DNA from: Pagrus major
Taxonomy: Eukaryota; Chordata; Actinopteri; Spariformes; Sparidae
Direction of reading: 5' to 3'
Assembly: GCF_040436345.1 (NCBI RefSeq)
Contig: NC_133232.1
Location: forward strand, 8,691,001-8,755,000
DNA: 64,000 nucleotides
The notes below the pieces were generated by a model. The model ran no database searches, was not told where the DNA came from, and worked only from the letters and a program-made list of their open reading frames with translations. Positions 26,801-36,590 of the stretch are shown here, one piece after another (the first letter of the stretch is position 1; every line of letters begins with the position of its first letter). The position numbers and the translations under genes are program-made.

Positions 26801-29800
26801 ACTCTTTGATCAGACCTGAAAATCCTCATTGGATTGACAACTGTAACCATTGCACAGCACAACGTAGCAGGCCAGAGCAAACAGCAGGTTCAATAAACGG
26901 TCATATCGTCTTTGTTTAAACACTTCTTTGATCAATTATTAACTACTGCATTGCTGCTGGAGGGAGATAGTGAACTGGAAGATTATTGCCTAGAAAGGTT
27001 ACCTTGAGACATAAGCATCCTTCCTTCAGCATAACTAACATGTTGCCTCTTTGATTCTTATGGGTTAGGTTCTCCTTTCTAATGTTTTATTCAAACAAGG
27101 GAAGGTGATTTGTCAGGTCCAGTTATATCATTTTACACCAAATTTTGCACATAAATGCAGGTAAACCAATCAAAAATGGATGATTGAATCCTTTCCCACT
27201 GTCAGTGGATGAGTTTGCCTTTCTGTTTTTTTTTCGGGTGTGTGACATTCAACGTCACCAACACGCTGGAAAAACAGGGAACAGTAGAAAGAAGCATGAG
27301 GGCCAGTGACAATGTTAAAGTGGACACTTTGTAACTTTTTTTAAATCTTTTACTTCAGTCTCTCTTTCAAATTGAATGCCAAATGAATGATGATTGAGTG
27401 CTGCTTGAATGGAAACGGATGGAAAAGTTTTTATGTGCCAACATCCTGAACTCCAACGCACATCACAGCATCATGCTATGAAAGTGGCGAAAATTAGCAC
27501 GTCCACCCAGGTGTCATGTTTCCATCACACCATCAGAGCCGGAGTCAATAAACACTGTGACTACTGCAGACTCCTTCGACCTGGGAATAAATGTTGTTTG
27601 TACCTTTCCCACTGAAGGCAGAAGGCAGATGTAAGAGGGTGTTGGTGGGTTATTTCTCCAGTGTGAAAGGGGTTATATTAAAACGAGGGCCATTGAGCTT
27701 CTGTCCTACCTTAGGTGCTATTCCAGCCTCATGTTTGATGTGCTGGCTGAGCCTTGCTGTCTTCTTCGCGATGCTGTGGGAATTGAGGCGGTTGATTTTG
27801 TCCTTAATGGTCAGGGTTTCTGTCTTCTTGTATTTGTCAGCTACAATCACAGAATGAGGGGCAGTTAATAAAGTAATCATAGAAGAATTACTGCCTTCTT
27901 CTAACTTTTGCCATACAAAAGGAATTGAATCCCTGATTCTGGGAGGAATTGGATCAGAAAGGACCATGTCCTAAAAGGTGATAAAATTATTCTACATTAT
28001 CAGCTCACCGACTTCTCTGAAGCGTTTGTACTCATTGATGCGACAGTTCAAGGTGATGGAGGTGTGGGCGGTCTGCTCCAGAAGTGCATATGCTGGGTGA
28101 GTTTTCTCCGTGTGTTTCTGGATGGTCTGCAGGAGGAGGGGGTAGCGGGCAATCCTCTGCACCGGCATCACCAGGAAGAAACTCAGAGAGGTGGCGTTTA
28201 TTTCAGGCCTGGAGAGATGAATGGCATAAATGAACATAACTTCAGGAACGAAATGAAGAACATGTCAGAGTATTGTTATCCAGGTGTGATTGTTTTTCAT
28301 TTCAATATTTAGTAGTGTTGGTCCCAGTGTGAAACAAGAGAAAATGATATAAAACCTACGCTGAGGTCTTGATGACTCTGACGATGTCGTTCCAAAGTGC
28401 ATCCTTCTGTTTGTAGCTGTTCTCCACCACTGTAACATTGTTGTAGTTGGCTAAGTATTCCCTATAGGCTGCCTCAATGTCCGAAGACAAGCTGAGGAAT
28501 GAATCACCTGTCAGTAAAACAAAATATGCATTTACATACATACATACATACATACACCACAACAAAGGGGTAAAGTATAATTCTGACACCAAAAAGGTAT
28601 TTTCATTGTAATTTCATTTTTATCAAATTAGCTGTACCTTTCATTTTATTTGAGTACTCTACGCAAATAAGAAAATTACATTTTGGAATCATGTGAAACA
28701 CAATCCACGCTTTCAGTGATTCTCCCACCATTCTGGTTAACACAACAACACTGTTGTTGAGTAAAGTCATCATGGACATCACACAGACAGCCAGATTTAA
28801 TCAAAAGCCTCCATCCTGACAAACTAACTGACAACTGACAACTGACAAACAGTTGTCATTGGAAGAGACATGTCTAGACTTGTCTTGGCTAAGAGGACAT
28901 GAATAAAAAACATCCTTCACTTTCAATGCACCCTTTCCAGATCACCACCAGCAAAATGTATAGCAGACTTTTCCAATAAACAATCAGCTCTAACATGTGT
29001 GCATTAAATTGTAGATGCACCCATTACCACCTGTAGAGACCCTGCTGACACTATGAATTTGTTTGTGTGAACTCGTTAAGTTTCTCACATCAATGTGAAA
29101 CCCACATCTGAGACCAGGACGTGTGAAGATTTTCTTGTTTCCTGTCAACAAGTGTGATCACAGCAATTGAACTAGAAAGGGGAAGCCTCTGTGAAACCAG
29201 CAGCAACTTTACCACCTCTTCTGGTAGAAGGCTCAATACGCTCATGTTGTCAAGTGACACAACAGGAGGTTTGGGGACTAATACTGATGAACAGAAATAA
29301 ATGAAAGTAAAAGTTAAGTCCTGTCCCTTACAGAGTGTCTCCAGGAAGTGAGGGTCTCCGGGCTGAACTAGCTTCTGGTCCAGCAGGCTGAGGAGTCGAC
29401 TGGACACGTCAATCACATCCTCTATGTAGAGAAACATGCTGTCCAGGTTGGCTGGAGGCGGCTGCAGTTACAGAAAGGCACACAAATTAATTTTCTGGAT
29501 TTGCAGACTGGACCAAGATTCTATTTATATATGCAGCTTATGTTACACAATCTTTTTCCTCCAACAGAAGTCTTTTCTCCTGGGCTGACAGTGGGTGTGC
29601 TGGCAGCAAGTACTGTAAAAATTCCTTTTTAATCATTTTTTTCAATTTCTTACATATATAAACCAGTCACTCAGGCCAAAACTCTTCCACTTATTTTGAA
29701 ATTTTTCACATCTTTTCTCAAAGAATTACCATTTCTGTGCTCATCCATAGCTCTGTCCATGCACCCCATAAAGTTAGATCCCATTGTTATTAGTATATGT

Positions 29801-32800
29801 TTAATGAGCTCTCATTTCAAATCAAGAGCAAGTGAGAGGACATTTTTTTCTTTAATTTTGCCCAAATATAATAAATTCTTCTGATTTAATTTGATCGATT
29901 TGTAGAAGTAAAACAGACTGAATTAAAAGAATGGCAGGTTAAAGTGAGAACACTTATTACCAACATGCTAACAGAAAAAATAAGAGATATATTAAGAAAG
30001 AAACGTTTGTACAAATGAAACCAAAATGTGAACATAAAAAAATATACTGGCTCAAATATATATAGTGTATTATTAACACAGTATTCTGACCGTGATGCAC
30101 TACATTTTGAGAAAAAGATAAAAAATTTAATTTATGATGCGTCTGGAAGTTTATACTGTCATGTGATTTTTAACTGCAGCCAGCAGCTCGACCTCCTTCT
30201 CAGTTAATCAGTTGATTCGTCCACACAAAGCTGTGTCCACCCTATAGCATCTGCAACTTTCTATACTGTAAATGAGGTTGAAATTTGCTATGGAGGGCCA
30301 ATGTTTGTGAGGTTGTGTGCATGAGAATATATGAACACGTGGATTCCTGTGTATACCTGGCTGCAGGTACTGCGAAGAGGCACTTGTTATGGGTTGTTGT
30401 CACAGAACTGTGATGGCTACATAGCTTATCATTATTAGCATCATGTGCTTCCAAAACTGAGGTTTCTATCCGAACTATTATTATCAGAACGTGTAGAGTT
30501 TAAAAGTAAGATTATATATTCAAATTAAATGTCTATCTTGTGCAACATGTGCATGTGTTTCTGCTCCCTTACAAGACAAATGCACAGCTGACAAACAACC
30601 ATTTTGTTTAGCTCCATTCTATTCTAATGAGAGACAGTGGGCACTGCTGGAACAATCAGCACATTGCCACAGAAAACAAATCACCAACTCTCCTGTCTCA
30701 CAATGGCTTCATTCATTCACATATTTATTCTATTTCTCTGCTTAACTCTGCTGCTTCCCTCTGTCTTTGTCCCGCTGTCCTTCCTCCATCTATTGTATCA
30801 CTTCATCCATATTTTAATCTTCTTTCACCTCCATCTTTCATTTTATTTCCACACATCTGCATTTTGTCTCTCAGTTTTACATTGGACGAATGCCCTACAA
30901 CACTGACAAATATCTTTCTTAATGTTTCTTTCATCAACCATTCCCCTATTCACTGGTTAATCTCTTTCCCTCAACAGGTCATCAGACCATAATTCAGCTC
31001 TTCCATTCCTTCTTTCTATTTTCATTTCATTCTCTTTCCCTTCACCTCCCATTCCCTCAGCGTGTTATCATTTTCATGCTCATCCAGCGCTCAGTCATTC
31101 CAACCCATAAAGCCTGATTCCATTGTGTTTTATGAGGGCCCATTTCATTACCGCACCGATAATAAATGATTATTTGGCAGTAATAAACAATACTCAGATG
31201 TAATGAAAAGCTAATGGTGATAAACCACCAGACAGCCCCCGCATAACAGTTGCTCTGCAGTGATGCTGCAGCACCAATTCAATTTCACTGAATTCAGAAC
31301 ACAGAGCTAAATTTGGAAGATCTTCTAATATATTACAGGGAGTAAAACTAAACAACAACCAAACCAATGTTTCCTGATGCTGTTAAAGATTTGTTTACAT
31401 TAGATTTTAACATGACACACAAACTCAGTACATGAGAGTATGCTTGTTTTTGTGTGGGTAACAAAACTGATCTTAACTTGCTGCCTCTTTCATAGCAAAA
31501 TCATACTTCACATTTTTTCTGTATAATTCTGTTCACAGTATTATCAGCAAGCATGCCATGTTTAGCGTGTTGATACTGTACCTGATATTGAATGGTGTAA
31601 AGTTAGGGCAGTTTTGTGGTTGCGCTTAAGTGTACTAAATTCCCTCTTAAAGGAACAGTTCACACAAAATTGAAAATTCAGTCATTATCTACTCACCTCC
31701 CATGCTGATGGAAAGTTGGGTAAAGCAGCTACAGTGAAGATTTTGGCTGAAAAAAGGGTGTAAATAACCTTTTTCAAATCAATTTGGGATGTTGGGGCTT
31801 CTGGAGACTTACTTGGATGAGCTGTATGGAGCAAATTTATGGGTTTTTTTTTTCGGTTGTTGTTTCACATTTACATTACAGGCCTGAAGTCCCCAGCTAC
31901 TTCAGTTGTTTTGGAGAATGTTTTTCTGCGAAGCTCCAGAAATGTTTTGTGGACAAATGAGGATGACTAGATAATGACTGAATATTCATTTTTGGGTAAA
32001 AGAGGGAATTTATTACCTTGAAACACAACTTCAAAATAGCCCTTATGTACACCATCCAATATCAGGTATGGTATCAACACGCTAAACATGTCATGCTTGC
32101 TGCAAACTGAAGTAAGTAAAGTAAGTTAAAGTCTAAAAACTGTAACAAGATATTTTGTTTCCTGAAAGACTTAAAACATGTGGCACGCTGTCAATCACTA
32201 CTCATTCCATTTATGAGATTTTGGTGGTAAATTAACACCTTTTACCTTTAGTTTTTAATCCGTTTCTGTTTATAAAATTTGCAGCCTCTCTTTGGTTATC
32301 ATTGTACAGTTAATCAGTTAATGAGATTTTGGACTGTCTGCAACTGACATCACAAGTAATTTGAAGACCTTCACTTTGGACTCACAAGACTTGATGGACA
32401 TTTTTCACTAATTTCTGATATTTCACAGATGAAACAGTTCATAGGAAAAATAAATCCACAGATGAAATAATACTGAAAATAACTGCAGGCTGCAGCCATA
32501 TAGAACATGATTATGATACCTGTAGTTTCTGCAGGTTGCTCCTGATGGTCACAGTGCTCATTTGTAGCAAGTGAAGATAATTCCTCTCAGACTGGACCAG
32601 CTCCTCTATGGCCATCAGCTGTCTCTGGGCTGCCCTCTCTTTAGCTGCTGCATCCTCCTCTTCAGACTTCCTTTTGGCCTGTTTTGCCTCCTCTGCTAAC
32701 CGCTCCTCTGACATTGAACTGTCATCTGAGAAACTATCCTGTGACGAAAGTTTTGTTTCCACAGTGGAAGTACTTGAATCTTTAAGTTCTGAGGACACAA

Positions 32801-32993
32801 CCGACTCCTCCTCTGTACTGAATGTTTCTTCTTCAAACTGATCTTTCTCTGTGGTTCTATCCTTCTTCTCCTGGAGCTTCTCTTTCATTGGCTCTTTCTT
32901 GGTGACCTTCTCGACAGCTCCGAGGGGTGATGAGGCCGGTTTAGGGAGAGCCAGTGTGAGGGAGGTGGGATGAGGCCTCCTGGGCACCTCCAT
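10375..32993 (-). CDS. arhgef37: arhgef37: Rho guanine nucleotide exchange factor 37-like (DH-BAR-SH3-SH3), 13 coding exons
   Basis: Predicted coding exons, in transcript order: 32993-32520, 29461-29332, 28507-28360, 28208-28009, 27840-27710, 25238-25134, 23203-23090, 22859-22690, 22521-22374, 22047-21919, 17047-16852, 15379-15210, 10590-10375. All have GT/AG borders and the phases join into 2331 nt (776 aa). Residues 1 to about 124 are a low-complexity Ser/Glu/Lys-rich tail. About 125-318 is the DH (RhoGEF) domain; the motifs [14 protein letters not shown] and [14 protein letters not shown] are visible. About 340-583 is BAR-like and helical ([11 protein letters not shown] is typical of the Tuba/ARHGEF37/38 group). 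SH3-1 is about 600-665 and SH3-2 about 706-765, with the closing motif GYVPSNYLA. There is no PH domain, as expected for this family. Family knowledge: such proteins activate Rho GTPases and bind membranes through BAR. It resembles ARHGEF37 more than DNMBP or ARHGEF38, especially in the SH3s and DH end. It is about 100 aa longer than human ARHGEF37 as I recall it, mostly at the N terminus. The start is the first in-frame ATG after an acceptor at 33005; an upstream noncoding exon is inferred. Confidence 0.88.
11640..11960. repeat. Fish interspersed repeat in the last arhgef37 intron
   Basis: It contains AAAACTGCAGTTCCTTGAAT, CAATCCCTATAGACCCCCAT, ATTTCCCCCTTCATGTCAAC and AATTGAGGGCGTGGCC in this order. 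This is a block I recognise from memory as a high-copy repeat of percomorph fish. The class is unknown to me and no second copy occurs here. Confidence 0.5.
12391..12424. repeat. (CA)n microsatellite
   Basis: 17 perfect CA units. Confidence 0.9.
14028..14114. repeat. (CA)n microsatellite, about 43 units
   Basis: First of four long CA tracts packed into about 860 bp of an arhgef37 intron. Confidence 0.95.
14265..14342. repeat. (CA)n microsatellite, about 39 units
   Basis: Second long CA tract of the cluster. Confidence 0.95.
14622..14699. repeat. (CA)n microsatellite, about 39 units
   Basis: Third tract of the cluster, preceded by CGCA units. Confidence 0.95.
14818..14889. repeat. (CA)n microsatellite with one TA interruption
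   Basis: Fourth tract. The preceding sequence (AATTAACACGCAAATGCACAC) resembles the segment at about 14445-14466 (AATTAATAACACGCAAATACA), suggesting a local duplication. Confidence 0.9.
15824..16298. mobile_element. Penelope-like (TPRT-type) retroelement insertion with 17-bp target duplication
   Basis: The element body is 15841-16281. It is flanked by a perfect 17-bp direct repeat, AAAATATATTCTATAGC (15824-15840 and 16282-16298). The two ends of the body are about 80-bp inverted copies of each other: TGTATTGTAGGCAACTGGAC at the left against CAGCCTACAATACAGCACTT at the right. The long target duplication points to target-primed reverse transcription rather than cut-and-paste. An inverted partial terminal copy is typical of Penelope-like elements. 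The right copy carries a hammerhead-like core, CTGAAGA (16164-16170), stem CCTCT/AGAGG, then GATAC-GTC (16190-16197). The GAAAC of a working core reads GATAC here, so it is probably inactive. No reverse transcriptase is encoded. Confidence 0.65.
17182..17787. mobile_element. Non-autonomous DNA transposon rich in GCATAAT-type motifs
   Basis: The ends are inverted repeats, CAGCCCCTCCAGAAAAACG at the left (from 17188) against CAGTCCTTCCAGAAAAATGCG on the complement of the right end (to 17781). TCTAAC is directly repeated on both outer sides (17182-17187 and 17782-17787). Inside, short ATTATGCG/CGCATAAT palindromes recur many times, so the transcript would fold heavily. No coding sequence is present. 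The superfamily is unclear; the short terminal inverted repeats would fit hAT, but the visible duplication is 6 rather than 8 bp. Confidence 0.65.
18519..20130. mobile_element. Tc1/mariner-family transposon, complete ends, TA target duplication
   Basis: The element body is 18521-20128 (1608 bp), between TA dinucleotides at 18519-18520 and 20129-20130. Its ends are long inverted repeats: CAGTCATGGAAAAAATTATT at the left, and the same on the complement at the right, continuing through CCACCCTTGTTTTCTTCAAT and beyond with very few mismatches. The near-identity of the ends implies a fairly recent insertion. It landed inside the hAT element at 18321-20886. Confidence 0.93.
18819..19846 (-). pseudogene. 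Tc1-like transposase (DD34E), one frameshift
   Basis: The frame opens at 19846 with an N-terminal helix-turn-helix region, followed by a second DNA-binding region with a GRGRKR basic motif. The catalytic core shows the first Asp in [11 protein letters not shown]. The reading frame then shifts by one base near 19197-19200 and continues in another frame from 19196 to 18819. That part holds the second Asp in [11 protein letters not shown] and the Glu in [11 protein letters not shown]. All three catalytic residues are therefore still encoded, but a single-base deletion separates them. Total length across both frames is about 340 aa, normal for Tc1 transposases. It is not functional as it stands. 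Confidence 0.9.
20290..20450 (-). pseudogene. hAT transposase C-terminal (dimerisation region) remnant
   Basis: On the minus strand, residues around [20 protein letters not shown] and [11 protein letters not shown] match the conserved C-terminal dimerisation region of hAT transposases, with the usual LFS..G..FS..R..L....FE.L pattern. Nothing N-terminal to it is recognisable. It supports the hAT assignment of the enclosing element. Confidence 0.7.
21039..21074. repeat. Perfect 15-bp inverted repeat (hairpin) in an arhgef37 intron
   Basis: ACTTGGTTAAGTGCT (21039-21053) and its exact complement (21060-21074) are separated by the 6-nt loop TTTACC. No T-run or other known element surrounds it. 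Function unknown. Confidence 0.8.
24159..24219. mobile_element. Extremely short (about 39 bp) retroelement insertion with 11-bp duplication
   Basis: AATAAATACAA occurs at 24159-24169 and again at 24209-24219. The 39 bp between them end in TTGGATGACTGAGAACCTTC-ATCAAC, identical to the 3' terminus of the Penelope-like element at 16255-16281. A 5'-truncated copy flanked by a target duplication is the simplest reading. Confidence 0.6.
24256..24710. mobile_element. hAT-type MITE with near-perfect 8-bp target duplication
   Basis: The body is 24264-24702. The left end TAGAGGTGTGGAAATTTCTCG is imperfectly inverted at the right (complement TAGGTGTGAATCTTCACTGG). The flanks are GTGTGATG (24256-24263) and GTGTGATA (24703-24710), 7 of 8 identical. 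Subterminal CGAATCGAATCG and ATCGATGC motifs are typical of a common fish MITE. No coding sequence. Confidence 0.65.
25796..26510 (+). mobile_element. 5'-truncated LINE (L2/Rex1-like) 3' end
   Basis: The segment begins abruptly in the C-terminal part of a non-LTR retrotransposon ORF2, runs through a stop at about 26225 and ends in AATAAACCCTCTTGAATC-TTGAAT, the kind of short tandem 3' tail used by CR1/L2/Rex lineages. Strong 5' truncation is the usual outcome of target-primed reverse transcription. It lies antisense in an arhgef37 intron. Confidence 0.75.
25812..26225 (+). pseudogene. LINE ORF2 C-terminal fragment
   Basis: An open stretch of 137 codons contains [20 protein letters not shown] and [19 protein letters not shown]. 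These are typical of the region after the reverse transcriptase domain in fish LINEs, followed by the [20 protein letters not shown] tail. The RT catalytic motif is missing because of 5' truncation, so it is not functional. Confidence 0.75.
29462..32519. other. arhgef37 intron, 3.1 kb
   Basis: It contains the inverted repeat at 31545-32102 and otherwise AT-rich sequence; 30700-31080 is pyrimidine-rich on the plus strand. No exon recognised. Confidence 0.55.
31545..32102. mobile_element. Foldback element: about 100-bp inverted arms around a MITE-related core
   Basis: The left arm (31545-31649) contains CAGCAAGCATGCCATGTTTA, GCGTGTTGATAC and CCTGATATTG. It is matched by the complement of the right arm (about 31997-32102) with roughly 80-90 percent identity by eye. 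The core from 31649 (TTAAAGGAACAGTTCAC) to about 31996 is related to the element at 33301-33870, with shared blocks such as TCCCCAGCTACTTCAGTTGT. Unlike that element, the core lacks a normal right terminus. Borders are approximate. Confidence 0.6.
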
Positions 32994-33296
32994 GTTGGAG
33001 ATCGCTGTCAAAGACAAAGACGTGTTGTCGTGTTTTAAATAGTATCCTCATAAGTAATAGCTTACCATATGTTTCTCACAGTCAATGTTAAGCATCTGAA
33101 AAGCAACCCCTTACCCACTGCAAAGTGTACCCATCTTAAAATAGTGAAAAAAAGTTTTCTGCCCTTGAGTGTCTGAGATATCAGTGTAAGGGGGCAACAG
33201 CTGCAGGGTGTCATATGTCCTCATTTCATTGTGGATACAGATGGCCCACACTGGATGTACAATAATACTGGATTACAAAGAAGGGTCACTCAGACA

Positions 33297-33874
33297 TTAA
33301 AGGAACAGTTCAGCTAAAGCGGAACATTTAGTCAATATCACCTCACCACCATACTGATGGAAAGTTGGGTGAAGTTTCGTAGTGTACCAGTGTTGCAACA
33401 TTTTCCTCAACAACTCAATAAGCTGGGGACTTGTTTTAAAGCATAAAAACAACCAAAAGAAAACATAACATGGCTCTATAGAGCTAGTCCAAAGTAGTCT
33501 CCAGTCCAAGTCTCCAGAAGCCCCAAGATCTCAAATTTATCTGAAAAAAATGTATTTACACTCTTTTTAAGCCAGAATCTTCACAGTAGCTGCTACGCTA
33601 AAAGCGATGTATCAAGGGTGTAAATAAGGATGAGGATGAGGATCTCGGGGCTTCTAGAGGCTTGGATTACACCGGATGAGCTGTATGGAGCCTTATAGGG
33701 GTTTTTCTTTGGTCCCCAGCTACTTCAGTTGTTTAGGAGAATGCTGCAACGCTGTTTTGCTGTGAAGCTCCAGAAACATTTTGTGGAAAACGTTACACGA
33801 CTTCCCATCAGCATCAGCATGGGGGTGAGGAGATAATAACTGAATTTTCATTTTTGGGTGAGCCGTTCCTTTAA
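33297..33874. mobile_element. MITE with TTAA target duplication, AGGAACAGTTCA ends
   Basis: The body is 33301-33870. The left end AGGAACAGTTCAGC is matched on the complement of the right end by AGGAACGGCTCACCC. TTAA is on both sides (33297-33300 and 33871-33874). No coding capacity. TTAA duplication suggests mobilisation by a piggyBac- or Kolobok-type transposase. Confidence 0.75.
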
Positions 33875-36465
33875 CAATCAAACCATAACAAATTTGGTAT
33901 CTCAGTTAATGATTGTGGTGACATATCAACTTGACTAAGCCGCTTTATCCTCTAACAGCATGAAAAAATACTTTAAAAAGTAAAAATAATTGCTGGACAT
34001 TGGAGACATACCTCATACCTCTCCTATGTTATCTCCTATATTATCACTGCAAAAGACATGTCAGAAGTGGCATATTTACATGACTAAGTGAAAAAAAAAA
34101 ACTGATTGGAGAACCTTGAAACATGCTGAACACAACTGCCATGCTGCTGAAGACACTGAGGATTACATAAAGAACCTTTTCAGTTTGAGGACCTAATCAT
34201 CTGCAATCAGTGTAGTAACGGTTTACTAGGGCTAAACTAAGATCTATGTAGTGTGAGTGAGTTATTGTCATAAAAAGACCATTTAAATGTTCTACCCTCT
34301 GTCTGTTTTTCACAGAACACAACAGTGAAGAAAGAGTTAAAGAAAAATGTTTCTAAACATCTGGTGCCAGATGTATCCTCCACAGGAACATTCCAAGAAT
34401 TTCAGGGCAGATAAAGAAACATTCCTGCTTTTGATTGAAGGTTTATCACTTAGAAGTGATGTGCACTCATATAAAGATGGCCTTTATAACTCCATGAATC
34501 ATCAGACAGCGGCAGATAAGATGGCTTTGTTTACACTGTGTACTCGACACAAACATGCAGAGAGGGGAAAAGTATTGTCATGGGTCGTCTGAGCTGAAAC
34601 ACCACATGTTGGCTCACCGGGAGACTGGCAAGCCGCTTACAGAGCAACTAATGGTGCCACCGCTGTGACAATTAGCCATTATATTACATGGTCCAGCTGA
34701 ACAGTTGGCTGTGGCTTTAAAGGACTGACTCTGATGTTTTATTTTTGGCTGATTTAATTATAATGTCTGCATGAGGAGTTACTCCTGACAACAAGGCTCA
34801 GAGTTTCTTCCATGCATCACAGTCTGTAGTGTAGTCTGTACTTTTCAGTACTAGCGTCAGTTTAATACTCGAGTTTCATGACTGATACCAAAACAATACC
34901 TGTGTGATTACTTTGTGAATTATGAACGTGTTTTTTCTACACTACACTCTTCATACGCTGTATACTATTCCACAGACACATTTCGGTCACTACCAAAACA
35001 TAGATATTGGGCAACTACCTATAAACATGTTGCACCACTGCAACATATGAATATGACATTTCATTGAAACTTTTGGTACTTTATAGGTTTTAAGTCTGTA
35101 TTTTGATGACTATCAAAAAGTATTAATGTTTAATACACAGTCCTAAATGGCATGACCTTGAATGAAATAAATATACTATTGATTTAACAAAAAGTCTACC
35201 TTTCTCTTTTTTTAAATTACAAATGATAATATTAGATGAACGGTTTGAGTGAAATGTTGAATCTTTGAAAATTGTATCAGAGTATTTGGTCCCCCTTTTG
35301 TTTTAATGACAGACTGGACTCGTGCTCCTACAAATAAATAACTTTTTATCAACGCCATCTGTTTTTTTATGTTGCTTCCCTTTCCCTAGCAAGCTGGGTT
35401 GTAACATAATTGGGGGCTCGTCCAGGATCAGACTGCTTGACTTGAGCTTAATGTTTTATAATTGAGGCTATGATATATTGTGATTATATATCAAGCCACG
35501 GGGCATTGTTCAGCCTGACGCGAAATATTCAGTTTTTGTGTTTGACTGCTGTTAATTCGACTGCTTTAAAGACTGAAGTCCAATTGTTTTGTTAAATTTT
35601 ATTGGGTTTTTAACTGAGAGGTGTTTCAAACATTTTCCAAACCTTTAAATGTTTTTAATCTATTCTTCAGTCTCTTTTTTGGTTATCATTATCTGCATGG
35701 CTACACTGGATATCACTGTATTTGTTGGGTGTCCATCATTGTGGATCACTTATGAAATAGGTCATTGTGACTGTTGTCATTCATTCTGATGTAATTCTTT
35801 AACACAGACTTATCTTTTCCCTCCAACAAAAGGTTTAGGGGTTTAGCAGCATATGGTGACCCAGAGTTGGGGATAACTGAGATTTACAAGTAGAGCTGTG
35901 CATCAAACCTCATTACTTTTTAAGTACTAAAGGAAATCAATTTGCAGCAATAATCAAAAACTGACACTGTATAACTGTCTGATCACATAGTTCCTATTTA
36001 AATCAAAATTTTGCTTGTGTTTAACATTTTGTCATCAGGAGAAGTTCTTGATAGGCTGCTTGTGCTCAGATAAAATTCAACATTTGAGAACTTTTAAATG
36101 AAAATGTTTTAAATGAAAAAAGAAGCATGTAGAAAAACATGTTTACATTTCTAAAAGGTATTCAGAAGATCATTCTGGTACCGAAACTCAGGAATAACAC
36201 TGCAACTCTTTATAAGCTCTTTATAAACCATAACAACAATTATGGCTCACAAACACACATACAACAGGAGACTTTAAGTCACAACCTGACGCAAAAAACT
36301 TTCTTTAAATCCCAAAACAACTGTGTCAGAGCTCCAGGATGAGACATCTGCAGTCCACAAGCCGAACCAAAACCATACCAAACTTCACCGCCTGACAATA
36401 GCAGTGTGTATTAGAGTAACAGAGTATCATTAAAAAACAATTACATGAGATCAGGCTGTCATTAC
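33875..36465. other. Noncoding sequence upstream of the arhgef37 start exon
   Basis: AT-rich, no exon recognised. A short segment near 34840-34910 (CAGTACTAGCGTC, TACCAAAACAATACCTGTG) resembles a fish repeat known to me only from memory. Confidence 0.5.
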
Positions 36466-36590
36466 CTTGTGCAAAATCCCTGATTCAGCTGCAATGAACC
36501 TCGATCTCCCCTCTCTCCCTGTCCTGTTGTGCTCCGTCCCAAGTGAAGCAGAAATCTGCTGCAGAGACGCTGCTGCATTGAAAACACACA
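36466..36590 (-). promoter_or_regulatory. Candidate alternative 5' UTR exon of arhgef37
   Basis: On the minus strand, a segment reading from about 36590 ends in GCACAAG followed by GTAATG at 36466/36465, a reasonable donor. The next acceptor downstream on this strand that leads into protein is the arhgef37 start exon (33004). The segment contains an ATG whose frame does not match the gene. The call rests only on the splice signal and position. Confidence 0.25.

Noticed and set aside
30627-30992. Two hydrophobic plus-strand open frames resembling a membrane protein
   Set aside because: The region is CT-rich, which yields Leu/Phe/Ser/Pro in every frame. No gene structure or similarity.
10375-32993. 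The Rho-GEF could be dnmbp (Tuba) or arhgef38
   Set aside because: The DH-to-BAR linker ([20 protein letters not shown]) and both SH3 domains fit ARHGEF37 better. There are only two SH3 domains and no N-terminal SH3 set as in DNMBP. It remains a memory-based call.
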